Positions 54,001-61,187 of a stretch of DNA of 64,000 bases are shown here, one piece after another. How positions within the stretch are numbered: the first letter of the stretch is position 1; each line of letters opens with the position of its first letter. The position numbers were made by a program, and so were the translations under genes. The DNA comes from Lucifuga dentata. Its lineage: Eukaryota > Chordata > Actinopteri > Ophidiiformes > Bythitidae. The stretch covers positions 128,796-192,795 of the forward strand of contig VXCM01000959.1 of NCBI GenBank assembly GCA_014773175.1, given 5' to 3'. The notes under the pieces are model-generated. The model made no database searches and had not been told where the DNA came from. It saw only the letters and a program-made list of their open reading frames with translations.

Positions 54001-57000
54001 CTGTAAGACAGGTAACTTTTTCCCTATTGTAACCTAGGGCTTATAGTAAGTCTGCACATGCTGCACTGAAGCTTTCTAAAAGTTTTAAAAATAAAGATTT
54101 GTCTCTGTGCAGATTTTGGTACCAGGGACCACCACCACAGCCCTGCTGCAGCAGCTGCTCCCAGACACCGACTACAATGTTGGGGTGGTTGCCCTTTATG
54201 CCGATGGAGAGGGACCCACCATTTCTGATGCTGGCAAAACACGTAAGAACCTGGACCACTCTTGAAAAACCTTAGAATGGGGAAAATAACCTTAGGACCC
54301 TATATACCATGCCTCTCAGAGCAGGATGTGGATAAACCATTCAGTAAACTTCAGTAATTAATGAACTGCTTCAGTTGTTAAAAGCAGCAGTGGTTTCTAA
54401 ACATATGCCACCAAGATCCAGAGTAGCTTGTAATTCTAACTCCAACATCTGGTTGAATGTTGTAATCAGTTAAGTCAGACACTGTTGCATTTGGCTGAAA
54501 AAAGCTGTAATAAACAGCTGTCATTACATTGATAGTTCTCTGTTCTTTTTAATTCGTAGTTTTCAGATTATGGCATTAATCACCGCACCTCTGACGCATG
54601 GAAATGTTTGGAACATACAACAAAAAATTAATTTGGCATTCTAACTAAGCCATTTTGTTCTTGCTCAGTTCCTCGTAGTGGTCCTAGGAACATGCGTGTG
54701 TATGACCCCACCACCAGCACTCTCTCTGTGACGTGGGAACATGCTGAAGGTCCTGTGATGCAATACCGCATCACCTATGCACCGACCACTGGAGATCCCA
54801 TCGAGGAATATGTAAGTGATGTATATTGCCGTACAGAAATAAAAATCTTTTGTTCGTGTTTTAAAAGACAGACTTTATTTATTCCAGTTACTCCAAACTG
54901 CTTTTGAGTTATTCTCTTCATGAATCTATTTGTTAACACACACCAATATGTCTTTTGTCTTTCAGACCACAGTACCAGGGAACAGAAACAATGTGATCCT
55001 GCAGAACCTGGATCCAGACACACCTTATAATATAAAAGTGACTGCAGTCTATGCTGATGGACCAGGAGGAGAGCTGGAAGGAGATGGTCGTACAGGTACA
55101 AACTGTTCAGTCCTTGAAATTATGTGATTGTGTCAAGCTGAATACTTCATCCTGTATGTGTCTATTTAGCTGCTGCAGAGACCATTTAAGGACATTATAT
55201 TGAGGCAAATAGTGGCATATGGACAGACACATTAAGGATATCATAAAATGCACACGTATACTGTGGAATTTACAGCAGAAAAATAGGCTTATCCATGATG
55301 AGAATCACTGATCATTGGAACAAAAGTTGAATAAGTGAAATTCTTGACATTTCATAAAGGCCTACAAAACTAATGGTCTTTGCCAGAGAATTATGAACTG
55401 GCTGTACTCCAGTGAGGGAAATCTCAGGCTCAGATCTGGCCCATGTCTTGCTTAATATTGGCTTTGACATAAATGAAACTCTATTTCATATAATATCACT
55501 CCATTCTTTCAAAGGGCATAATTTTTTCCCCCTAATTTCTTGGATGAGGCTGAATTTATCTTCCACGTGATCACACATGACGATACTTTGGTAAATCCAC
55601 AATCAGCCATAGTACAGTAATTACACTGCTGAATACACTGAAATTTAACTAATTTGAGTCCTACTGTAATGAACTTTGTTGACCATGCTGTCATGCCTTA
55701 TTTCCCACAGTGGGCATGCTCGGCCCCAGGAACCTCCGTGTTTCTGATGAGTGGTACACCCGCTTCAGGGTGGCTTGGGACCCTGCCCCCTCCAGGGTTA
55801 ATGGATACAAGTTGATCTACCAGCCTGAGGGTATGGAGATATTTATTTATTTATTTATTTAACAGTCAGGGGGTAGAGATACTTGCAGATGAAAATGTAT
55901 TTTCCACAATTGTATTAATCACCTTACTTCAGTAAGCAGTTCCAGTTCAAATGGACTTATAATATTCATGGCTCCTTTCCAGGCTCTGATGAATCTTTGG
56001 AGGTGGTTGTTGGAGACGTGACCTCCTACCAACTGCACAACCTGAAACCTGGAACCACATATGACCTGAAGGTTTTGGCCCAGTACAACACCGGGGACAG
56101 TGCACCTCTGATTGGACAAGGCACAACATGTAAGTTAACAGTTATTGGTTGACAGGCTACACACAATCAAATGGTCAATACCATTATTTTGCATAGGTGC
56201 TGTGTGTATTAAAAATGATGCTTTCCTTCAGTGTACCTGAACGTGACAGACCTAACCACCTACAATGTTGGCTACGACTCTTTCTGCATCCGGTGGGCCC
56301 CTCATAGAGCTGCAACCTCATACAGACTCAAAGTCAATCCTTTTGACCGTAAGTGTGTTACTCTGTAACATTTTGTACAGGCATTCTGTAATGTAACTTG
56401 TGGCTTTGACATAATTAGGAGACTGCGACTATATTTTGTTAAAGCTGTTTTACCACTGTTCCCTCAAAGTGTGACATTTCAGTATAACCAAAAGTGGCTC
56501 CTTATGCCTCAGGGGCCACAGAATTAAACAGAGGGGAGACGGGGAAATAAAAAGAAATGTCTACCTCATGACTACTGCAATAGAGTGAATTGTTGACTGT
56601 ATGGCAGCCATCACAGAAGGACAGAGAGTGCTTAAGGACAATTGTTTACATGATAACTGTCAAATAACACCAGACGTTAGACTGGAAATCTATTGCTACC
56701 ATCAATTTGCGTGTTAAATAATCTTCTCTTGTACCTTTCTCCATTCCTTTCCCTCTCATCCAGCCTCCAAGCGTGGAGCTCAGGAGATCACTGTCAGAGG
56801 CTCAGAGAGCAGCTACTGCTTTGATGGTTTGACCCCTGACAGTCTCTATAACGCCACTGTATACACCCAAACCCCCAGCCTAGAGGGACCTGGAGTCAGT
56901 GTCAAGGAGAAGACATGTAAGAACGAACATTTTTTTTGCTAGTTTAACTCTTAATGTATGAGGACATGTTAAAATGGAAGAAGTAAGTCCGTGTCGTAGG

Positions 57001-58957
57001 CTATTTGTAAAAACCTGCTGGAACTACAGTGTGTTAGTATCAGCTCTGTGCATGTGTTTCTGTTTTGTGTTCACAGTGGTCAAACCCACAGAGATCCCCA
57101 CCGAGCCTCCCACCCCTCCTACTCCAGCAACCGTTCCCCCTGCTCTAGACGGTAATGAGAACTTTCACTTCTTTCTTTCAGTCTTTAGCAGCTTTTATAG
57201 CCTATCATAGATTAGCCAATAATGTTGCTATACCTGACCCACAGTGTGCAAAGGTGCTAAGGCAGACCTGGTCTTCCTCATTGATGGCTCCTGGAGTATT
57301 GGAGATGAGAGCTTCAGCAAGGTGATCCAGTTTGTTGTCAGCATGACGGGAGCCTTTGATGTCATCAGCCCTACTGGCATGCAGGTGAGCGTTACTGTTG
57401 GTGCAGACATGTTTATTTCTCAGTCGATTTGGCTGTTTCGATCTTTGCGTTGGTGTTTCCATTGACATACTCCTCTCATTTTTGTTATTTTTGCACAGGT
57501 GTCATTTGTGCAGTATAGTGATGATGCCAAGACTGAGTTCAAGCTGAACACCTATCATGATAAGGGCATCGTGCTGTCAGCTTTGCAAACTGTCCGCTAC
57601 AGAGGGGGAAACACCAAGACAGGTACGTGAAAAATGTTAGCTTGTATTTGTTCAGCAGTTGAGAGTCTTATAACAATCTCATCTGGCACTGAAAAATATT
57701 AGTTGCATCTGAAAAAAAAAATTCTTCTGAAGATGAATTATTTGGGTTTAATGCTCCATTTGCTCTCCTCCCTCCTCGTCTTCCTCCCTCGTGCAGGAGT
57801 TGCTCTGAAGCATGTCTACGAGAAAGTTTTCACCTCAGACAGTGGCATGAGGAGGAACGTCCCGAAGGTGCTCGTGGTGGTCACAGACGGACGCTCCCAG
57901 GATGAAGTCAAGAAGAGTTCTGAAAAACTGCAGCACTCTGGTACGGATTCATTATTGATGAATCCGTACCAGAATTGATGAATTATTCATGATTTGGATT
58001 CATTATTGTCATATGGTTTGGTGTTGCTTGTACATCTGTAGCGGAGCTGTCTTGAATTATCACATATTTCTTTTTGCTCCCAAGCTTAATTTTCCTCTGT
58101 CAGAGCCAGCGTTTGCTTGCCAATTGAGTAAACTGTTGTAATGCTCCTTATAGTGATGGAACTGCCTCTGGCTATTGGAAGCATAACAATGGTCTTTGTT
58201 TTTTGTGTTTGTGTGTTTTCCCCTTCAGGCTACAGTGTGTTTGTGGTTGGTGTGGCTGATGTGGACATCACAGAGTTGCGAATTATTGGCAGCAAACCCA
58301 GTGAGAGACACGTGTTTGTGGTAGACGACTATGACGCCTTTGCCAAGATCCAGGACAACCTGATCACCTTCATCTGTGAAACAGCCACTTCCAGTAAGGA
58401 CACTGCTGAGACTGAGATGAATATTATATAGAAGCACTCATATAGTTTTGACTTGGTAACTTCTGTGCTGGTTGATTGGTGCTCCTGCAGGGGTAACAGG
58501 AAATTTGCTCATGGACGTGCATTTCAGTTGATCTACTGCTGGATGAAATTTATAAAGAGACATGAGTCATATTCTTTGATCCTCAGTCTGTTTTTCCAAC
58601 CCCTCTTTTTGTCTTGTTTTAGCTTGTCCTCTGATCTACATCAATGGCTTCACTACACCTGGTAAGCATACAGACACACACACACACGCACACAAATTCC
58701 AACAGAGAATTTTAGAATACAATCCTGTTCCTCCACAATTCCATGAATTCAACATGGCTTGTGTTGTTTACCCTTCCAGGCTTTAGGATGCTGGAGGCTT
58801 TCAACATGACAGACCGCACATTTGCTGCCATGAATGGTGTTTCTATGGAACCGGGCTCCTTTAACAGCTACATCGCCTACAGGCTGCACAAGGATTCTTT
58901 CCTGAACCAGCCCACCAAGTAAGAGCTAGGGTTAAAGGCTATGTGTGTGTGCTTCAA

Positions 58958-59011
<54 letters not shown>

Positions 59012-61187
59012 TGAGGCTCACTTTGTGTGTATTCTCAGCCTATTGGCCTCAACTCCCTCGCAATATAATCCTGTCCAGCCTACAGTCATTATTTATAATG
59101 ATGTTCAATAGCCTCTCCAGTCCTCGGGGTTTCCCTGGTGCCACTCAACACTAAGCTCACACCAGTGCTTTTTTGTCGTTGCAGCTTATTGGAATATGAG
59201 GTGCTAGCAAGAGAAACTCTAGTCATAGAATTAAACAGTGTCTATACACCTTCCCTTCCACATAATACATGTCACACTGGGAGTGAACAAATCACCCCTG
59301 GGGTCAAGAGCTGTCTCTTTACTGGCCCCCATAATAGTGTCATTAGGCAATTACAAAACTGCTCCAGTATTCAAACCTCTTCAACATACTTTGTTAATAT
59401 GTTTATAATGATGAGTATTTTGTGTGCATGGGATAAAGCAATTGGTTTAATACACACAAATGGAAACACTTCGAGCTGCAGCATTGAAGAGGGGACGGAA
59501 AATACTTTCAATATGTGGGCAATTTCTGCGAGGCCAGGGGAGACTGGCAATCATACAGGTTCTGCAGCCTACGTGACTCAACGTGATGTGCTCTATCAGT
59601 GTAAAGATGCTGTGGGCTTGGCGTTGTGTTGCTCTCATTAGACACTTTTGGATCAAAAGATTGTAACTATATTAGGAACTATGTTACCCACAACTGTCTG
59701 TAGTGGTTCCTTCAGCAAGTTCCTGGCTTGGCATTAGTACTGTACTTCAAGTACGGTGAAGATTACGGGAATCAGAGCATGTGATATCTACACTGTGACA
59801 GTCACATAATTTGCACAACACAAACACACAACTTATCTTCTGGTGAAAATGACTCATCCTGAGGGACCATGCTGTCGTCTAATGTTGTCACCAGAGACAT
59901 TGCCAAGATTCTCAGTCTCTCATGCAGATGATGTTGGAGTAGTCCCACAAAAGAATACATTTTGTTGTACCACTTATTGTTACGTGTGATAAACATATCA
60001 AGATACTTTTGTTTTAATGGGTAAAAAAAAAAAATTAAAAATGGGAGTTGTCCACCTGGAGAAGATTGCGTCTTACCAATCAGCGATGTTCCAGCAAGCA
60101 GTTCCTGAACCTTTGGTGAATACCTTCCCTTGAGTAGGAACTAAAAAATTATTTGAAAATGGTTCCTCGTTGCTTGGCGAAAAATTAAGGGAAATTCTTG
60201 TGTTTCTGAAAAAAGTGCAAAAGGGGCAATTGTTGAATTTTCTACATGTAATATCCTACCTGGCAGTGTAATGGGGGCAAAGTGGGAGGTTGATTTCTAT
60301 CATCGTATCAGGTTGGTTTTGTCTCATTTATAATCACAAATGTTTGCTTTTAACATCCACAGGGAGATCCATCCGGAGGGTCTTCCCCCATCCTACACCA
60401 TCATCCTGCTGTTCCGCCTCCTGCCTGACACAACCAATGAACCTTTTGATATCTGGCAGATTTCTGACAGCAGGAACAACCCTGAGGTTGGGGTCACCAT
60501 CAACCGTAAGTCTCCCATCATGCTTTGGGCCTCAGATGAAGGCAGAAGTAGCTGTAGCTGACCAACACATACACAGCTGTATATTCTTTAACGATTTTAT
60601 TGGCTGTATTGGTTGTAGTCACCTCTATTTCTTAACCCCCTCCCACACACGCATGCACACACATACACACACACACAAACACACCACATACACATACATA
60701 CTAGATCCATAGAAGTTTGCTTTTTAGAATATAATAGGAATTACAAACAAGTGGAGGTACATTAACCATAATTTGACCTTTAAAATGATTTCCTTCAGTC
60801 CACTGCTTCGACTTTGATTCTGATTTTGAGTTTGCCTTAATTTTTTGCCACCAAAATACATACTTTCACTTTTAAATAAGTATCTTTTACAAATGTTTAC
60901 CAAGACACATGGTAGATGCATGCAAATAATTATGGCCATGGACCTAATCCCTCCTAGCATTCTCTTAATCCTGCTCCTCTCTGTACAATCATGTGTTCTG
61001 TGTAGTCCTCTCTGTGCTTTGCGTGCAACCACATCGTAACTCACTGGCGGGGACTCATCAAAGGTTCTTTTTTTCAGCTTCCAGCAAAACAATCACGTTC
61101 TACAACAAGGACACTCGAGGAGAGATCCAGAAAGCCACATTTAACGAGGAGCTAGTGAAGCGGGTTTTCCATGGAAGCTTCCACAAG
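18812..61187 (+). CDS. col12a1: Collagen alpha-1(XII) chain, N-terminal part (49 coding exons)
   Basis: The coding sequence starts at 18849 and continues past the window; the last exon here ends at 61187. All exon joins are GT-AG and in frame, giving 2646 codons, or 2653 with the 21-nt microexon. Family knowledge: collagen XII is a secreted homotrimeric FACIT collagen that coats type I fibrils in tendon, muscle and skin; its large N-terminal arms (NC3) of FN3, VWA and TSPN domains reach into the matrix. Seen: signal peptide, 18 FN3 domains, four VWA domains each with a DGS(W/Y)S metal-site motif, a Thr/Pro linker and most of TSPN, in the order of human COL12A1. COL14A1 has fewer FN3 and only two VWA domains, so it is excluded. 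Introns are much shorter than in mammals. The triple helix and stop lie downstream. Exons are itemised by domain below. Confidence 0.97.
18919..22410 (+). other. col12a1: col12a1 intron after the signal-peptide exon
   Basis: About 3.5 kb. It begins with a (CT)n array (18964-18998). No exon or RNA gene recognised. Confidence 0.8.
22411..23322 (+). CDS. col12a1: col12a1 exons: FN3-1 and short linker
   Basis: Exons 22411-22527, 22644-22787 and 23269-23322. FN3-1 opens [17 protein letters not shown] and has the core WT...GYKIQV and [13 protein letters not shown]. It is split by a phase 1 intron. The third exon (54 nt, phase 1-1) is a hydrophilic linker ending SDAI and matches a linker seen in the human protein; its sequence is poorly conserved, so that exon is less certain than its neighbours. 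Confidence 0.88.
23828..23958. repeat. 65-bp exact direct duplication around an N
   Basis: 23828-23892 and 23894-23958 are identical 65-mers (CTTTTTCCC... to ...AATAGGTCCA) separated by a single N at 23893. This looks like two contig ends with the same sequence laid side by side, so an assembly artefact is more likely than a real duplication. Confidence 0.9.
24757..25910 (+). CDS. col12a1: col12a1 exons: VWA1
   Basis: Exons 24757-25020, 25334-25498 and 25737-25910, all phase 1-1. The first has the metal-site motif [13 protein letters not shown] and [10 protein letters not shown], and ends in GGNTMTG, which carries the second metal-site Thr. The second has [10 protein letters not shown]. The third has the C-terminal helix and [15 protein letters not shown]. 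All metal-ion-dependent adhesion site residues appear present. Confidence 0.95.
26126..26416 (+). CDS. col12a1: col12a1 exon: FN3-2
   Basis: A single 291-nt phase 1-1 exon. It reads [19 protein letters not shown], then [15 protein letters not shown] and [18 protein letters not shown], and ends [10 protein letters not shown] before VWA2. Confidence 0.95.
26585..27187 (+). CDS. col12a1: col12a1 exon: VWA2 (single exon)
   Basis: One 603-nt phase 1-1 exon encodes the whole domain. It has [75 protein letters not shown] and [17 protein letters not shown]. The metal-site Asp, Ser, Thr and Asp residues are all present. This is the most strongly conserved part of the chain in the window. Confidence 0.97.
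27853..28131 (+). CDS. col12a1: col12a1 exon: FN3-3
   Basis: A single 279-nt phase 1-1 exon. It opens [20 protein letters not shown] and has [20 protein letters not shown], ending TGEETTLE. Confidence 0.95.
28224..28499 (+). CDS. col12a1: col12a1 exon: FN3-4
   Basis: A single 276-nt phase 1-1 exon. It opens [20 protein letters not shown] and has [20 protein letters not shown], ending VDGTTKE. Confidence 0.95.
28747..29019 (+). CDS. col12a1: col12a1 exon: FN3-5
   Basis: A single 273-nt phase 1-1 exon. It opens [20 protein letters not shown] and has [20 protein letters not shown], ending GTGTTLE. Confidence 0.95.
29020..34057 (+). other. col12a1: largest col12a1 intron in the window, nothing coding recognised
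   Basis: About 5 kb between FN3-5 and FN3-6. Open frames on both strands are short, have no recognisable domain and lack supporting splice signals. It is the longest gap between col12a1 exons here and so a likely place for intronic regulation, which is inference only. Confidence 0.75.
34058..34327 (+). CDS. col12a1: col12a1 exon: FN3-6
   Basis: A single 270-nt phase 1-1 exon. It opens [20 protein letters not shown] and has [20 protein letters not shown], ending IGEETTD. The KSLF stretch is also distinctive of this domain in the human protein. Confidence 0.95.
35865..36131 (+). CDS. col12a1: col12a1 exon: FN3-7
   Basis: A single 267-nt phase 1-1 exon. It has [37 protein letters not shown], and ends [20 protein letters not shown] with GEGTT. 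Confidence 0.95.
36346..36806 (+). CDS. col12a1: col12a1 exons: FN3-8 and Pro-rich linker
   Basis: Exons 36346-36538 and 36682-36806, joined at a phase 2 intron that splits an Arg codon. It has [58 protein letters not shown] and [20 protein letters not shown]. The second exon continues into a short Pro-rich linker ([14 protein letters not shown]) before VWA3. Confidence 0.95.
38412..39458 (+). CDS. col12a1: col12a1 exons: VWA3
   Basis: Exons 38412-38561, 38644-38763, 38902-39066 and 39312-39458, all phase 1-1. They have [75 protein letters not shown] and LCNSVKGPG. The first exon starts in phase 1, as does the exon after the signal peptide, so a direct splice from 18918 to 38412 stays in frame. 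Confidence 0.95.
40240..41522 (+). CDS. col12a1: col12a1 exons: FN3-9
   Basis: Exons about 40240-40382 and 41393-41522, with a phase 0 internal intron. It has [34 protein letters not shown], then [19 protein letters not shown]. The exact acceptor of the first exon is uncertain: AG at 40238-40239, or the in-frame AGs 3 and 6 nt further on, would change one or two residues. Confidence 0.9.
42143..42991 (+). CDS. col12a1: col12a1 exons: FN3-10
   Basis: Exons 42143-42288 and 42862-42991, with a phase 0 internal intron. It has [37 protein letters not shown], then [23 protein letters not shown] is a potential N-glycosylation site. Confidence 0.93.
43221..44623 (+). CDS. col12a1: col12a1 exons: FN3-11
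   Basis: Exons 43221-43357 and 44494-44623, with a phase 0 internal intron. It has [39 protein letters not shown], then [20 protein letters not shown]. Confidence 0.93.
44684..44704. repeat. short telomere-like CCTAAC repeat
   Basis: Three to four imperfect CCTAAC/CACTAAC units in the intron between FN3-11 and FN3-12. Too short to call an interstitial telomere. Confidence 0.5.
44741..45278 (+). CDS. col12a1: col12a1 exons: FN3-12
   Basis: Exons 44741-44880 and 45146-45278, with a phase 0 internal intron. It has [39 protein letters not shown], then [20 protein letters not shown] and LGTERT. Confidence 0.95.
45467..45487 (+). CDS. col12a1: col12a1 microexon candidate (21 nt)
   Basis: A strong pyrimidine tract ends TCTATAG at 45466, and a consensus donor GTAAGT starts at 45488. 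The 21 nt between are phase 1-1 and add seven residues (LSRQGGP) between FN3-12 and FN3-13 without a frame change. The human chain has about ten extra linker residues at the same place, so a small linker exon is plausible. Whether it is spliced in is unknown. Confidence 0.5.
45815..45960. repeat. degenerate (ATCC)n tetranucleotide array
   Basis: Many CATCC, ATCCATC and similar units, interrupted, in the intron before FN3-13. Confidence 0.75.
46315..48708 (+). CDS. col12a1: col12a1 exons: FN3-13
   Basis: Exons 46315-46454 and 48579-48708, with a phase 0 internal intron of about 2.1 kb. It has [39 protein letters not shown], then [22 protein letters not shown] is a potential N-glycosylation site. 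Confidence 0.94.
46455..48578 (+). other. col12a1: col12a1 intron inside FN3-13
   Basis: Contains a (CA)n array at 47979-48006 and a short poly-T run near 47580. No exon recognised. Confidence 0.75.
49254..49697 (+). CDS. col12a1: col12a1 exons: FN3-14
   Basis: Exons 49254-49393 and 49568-49697, with a phase 0 internal intron. It has [37 protein letters not shown], then [20 protein letters not shown]. Confidence 0.95.
49698..52756 (+). other. col12a1: col12a1 intron between FN3-14 and FN3-15
   Basis: About 3.1 kb without exons. It holds a poly-G/N tract (50337-50356, N at 50344) and the complex inverted repeat at 51480-51534. The 3' end is strongly pyrimidine-rich (about 52480-52750). Confidence 0.8.
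51480..51534. repeat. overlapping perfect inverted repeats
   Basis: Arms 51480-51497 and 51502-51519 (18 bp, loop GAAT) are perfect reverse complements. The second arm also pairs with a third segment: 51492-51510 with 51516-51534 (19 bp, five-base loop). A short direct repeat of GGTTCTTCCATTC follows at 51533-51561. Confidence 0.9.
52757..54242 (+). CDS. col12a1: col12a1 exons: FN3-15
   Basis: Exons 52757-52899 and 54113-54242, with a phase 0 internal intron. It has [39 protein letters not shown], then [20 protein letters not shown]. The intron carries poly-T/N (53337-53368, N at 53352) and a lone N at 53740. Confidence 0.95.
53337..53368. repeat. poly-T tract with an N
   Basis: T run with N at 53352; length unresolved. 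Confidence 0.9.
54669..55095 (+). CDS. col12a1: col12a1 exons: FN3-16
   Basis: Exons 54669-54811 and 54966-55095, with a phase 0 internal intron. It has [38 protein letters not shown], then [20 protein letters not shown]. Confidence 0.95.
55711..56129 (+). CDS. col12a1: col12a1 exons: FN3-17
   Basis: Exons 55711-55830 and 55983-56129, with a phase 1 internal intron. It has [32 protein letters not shown], then [20 protein letters not shown]. An (ATTT)n tract follows the first donor. [10 protein letters not shown] is also distinctive of human FN3-17. Confidence 0.95.
56232..56916 (+). CDS. col12a1: col12a1 exons: FN3-18
   Basis: Exons 56232-56348 and 56764-56916, with a phase 1 internal intron. 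It has [36 protein letters not shown], then [20 protein letters not shown] and [12 protein letters not shown]. The two Cys residues and the NVT sequon match the human domain. Confidence 0.95.
57077..57151 (+). CDS. col12a1: col12a1 exon: Thr/Pro-rich linker
   Basis: A 75-nt phase 1-1 exon encoding [20 protein letters not shown] and flanking residues. The dense Pro and Thr suggest an extended, possibly O-glycosylated hinge between FN3-18 and VWA4. The human chain has a similar stretch. Confidence 0.93.
57245..58393 (+). CDS. col12a1: col12a1 exons: VWA4
   Basis: Exons 57245-57384, 57499-57622, 57797-57940 and 58229-58393. They have [73 protein letters not shown] and [14 protein letters not shown], then [14 protein letters not shown] and FICETATSS. 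The donor of the third exon lies inside a 16-bp-arm inverted repeat (57937-57973). Confidence 0.95.
57937..57973. repeat. perfect inverted repeat over a splice donor
   Basis: Arms 57937-57952 and 57958-57973 (16 bp, loop TATTG) are exact reverse complements. The left arm contains the last four exon bases and the GTACGG donor of the third VWA4 exon. Confidence 0.92.
58623..61187 (+). CDS. col12a1: col12a1 exons: TSPN (laminin-G-like) domain, partial
   Basis: Exons 58623-58661, 58780-58918, 60363-60505 and 61078-61187. They have [64 protein letters not shown] and [17 protein letters not shown], ending VFHGSFHK at a phase 0 donor. This is the thrombospondin N-terminal-like domain that precedes the triple helix of FACIT collagens. 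Its last part lies beyond 61187, and I found no further exon before the window end. Confidence 0.94.
58962..59009. repeat. (GA)n microsatellite
   Basis: About 24 GA units in a TSPN intron, just after the exon ending at 58918. Confidence 0.95.
60640..60700. repeat. (CA)n-rich tract
   Basis: Interrupted CACACA/CATACA units in a TSPN intron. Confidence 0.8.

Noticed and set aside
59138..59641. 167-codon plus-strand frame
   Set aside because: Lies within a TSPN intron of col12a1, has no domain or conserved motif I recognise and no splice signals joining it to the chain.
60724..61092. 122-codon minus-strand frame
   Set aside because: Overlaps a col12a1 intron and acceptor on the opposite strand; no homology seen.
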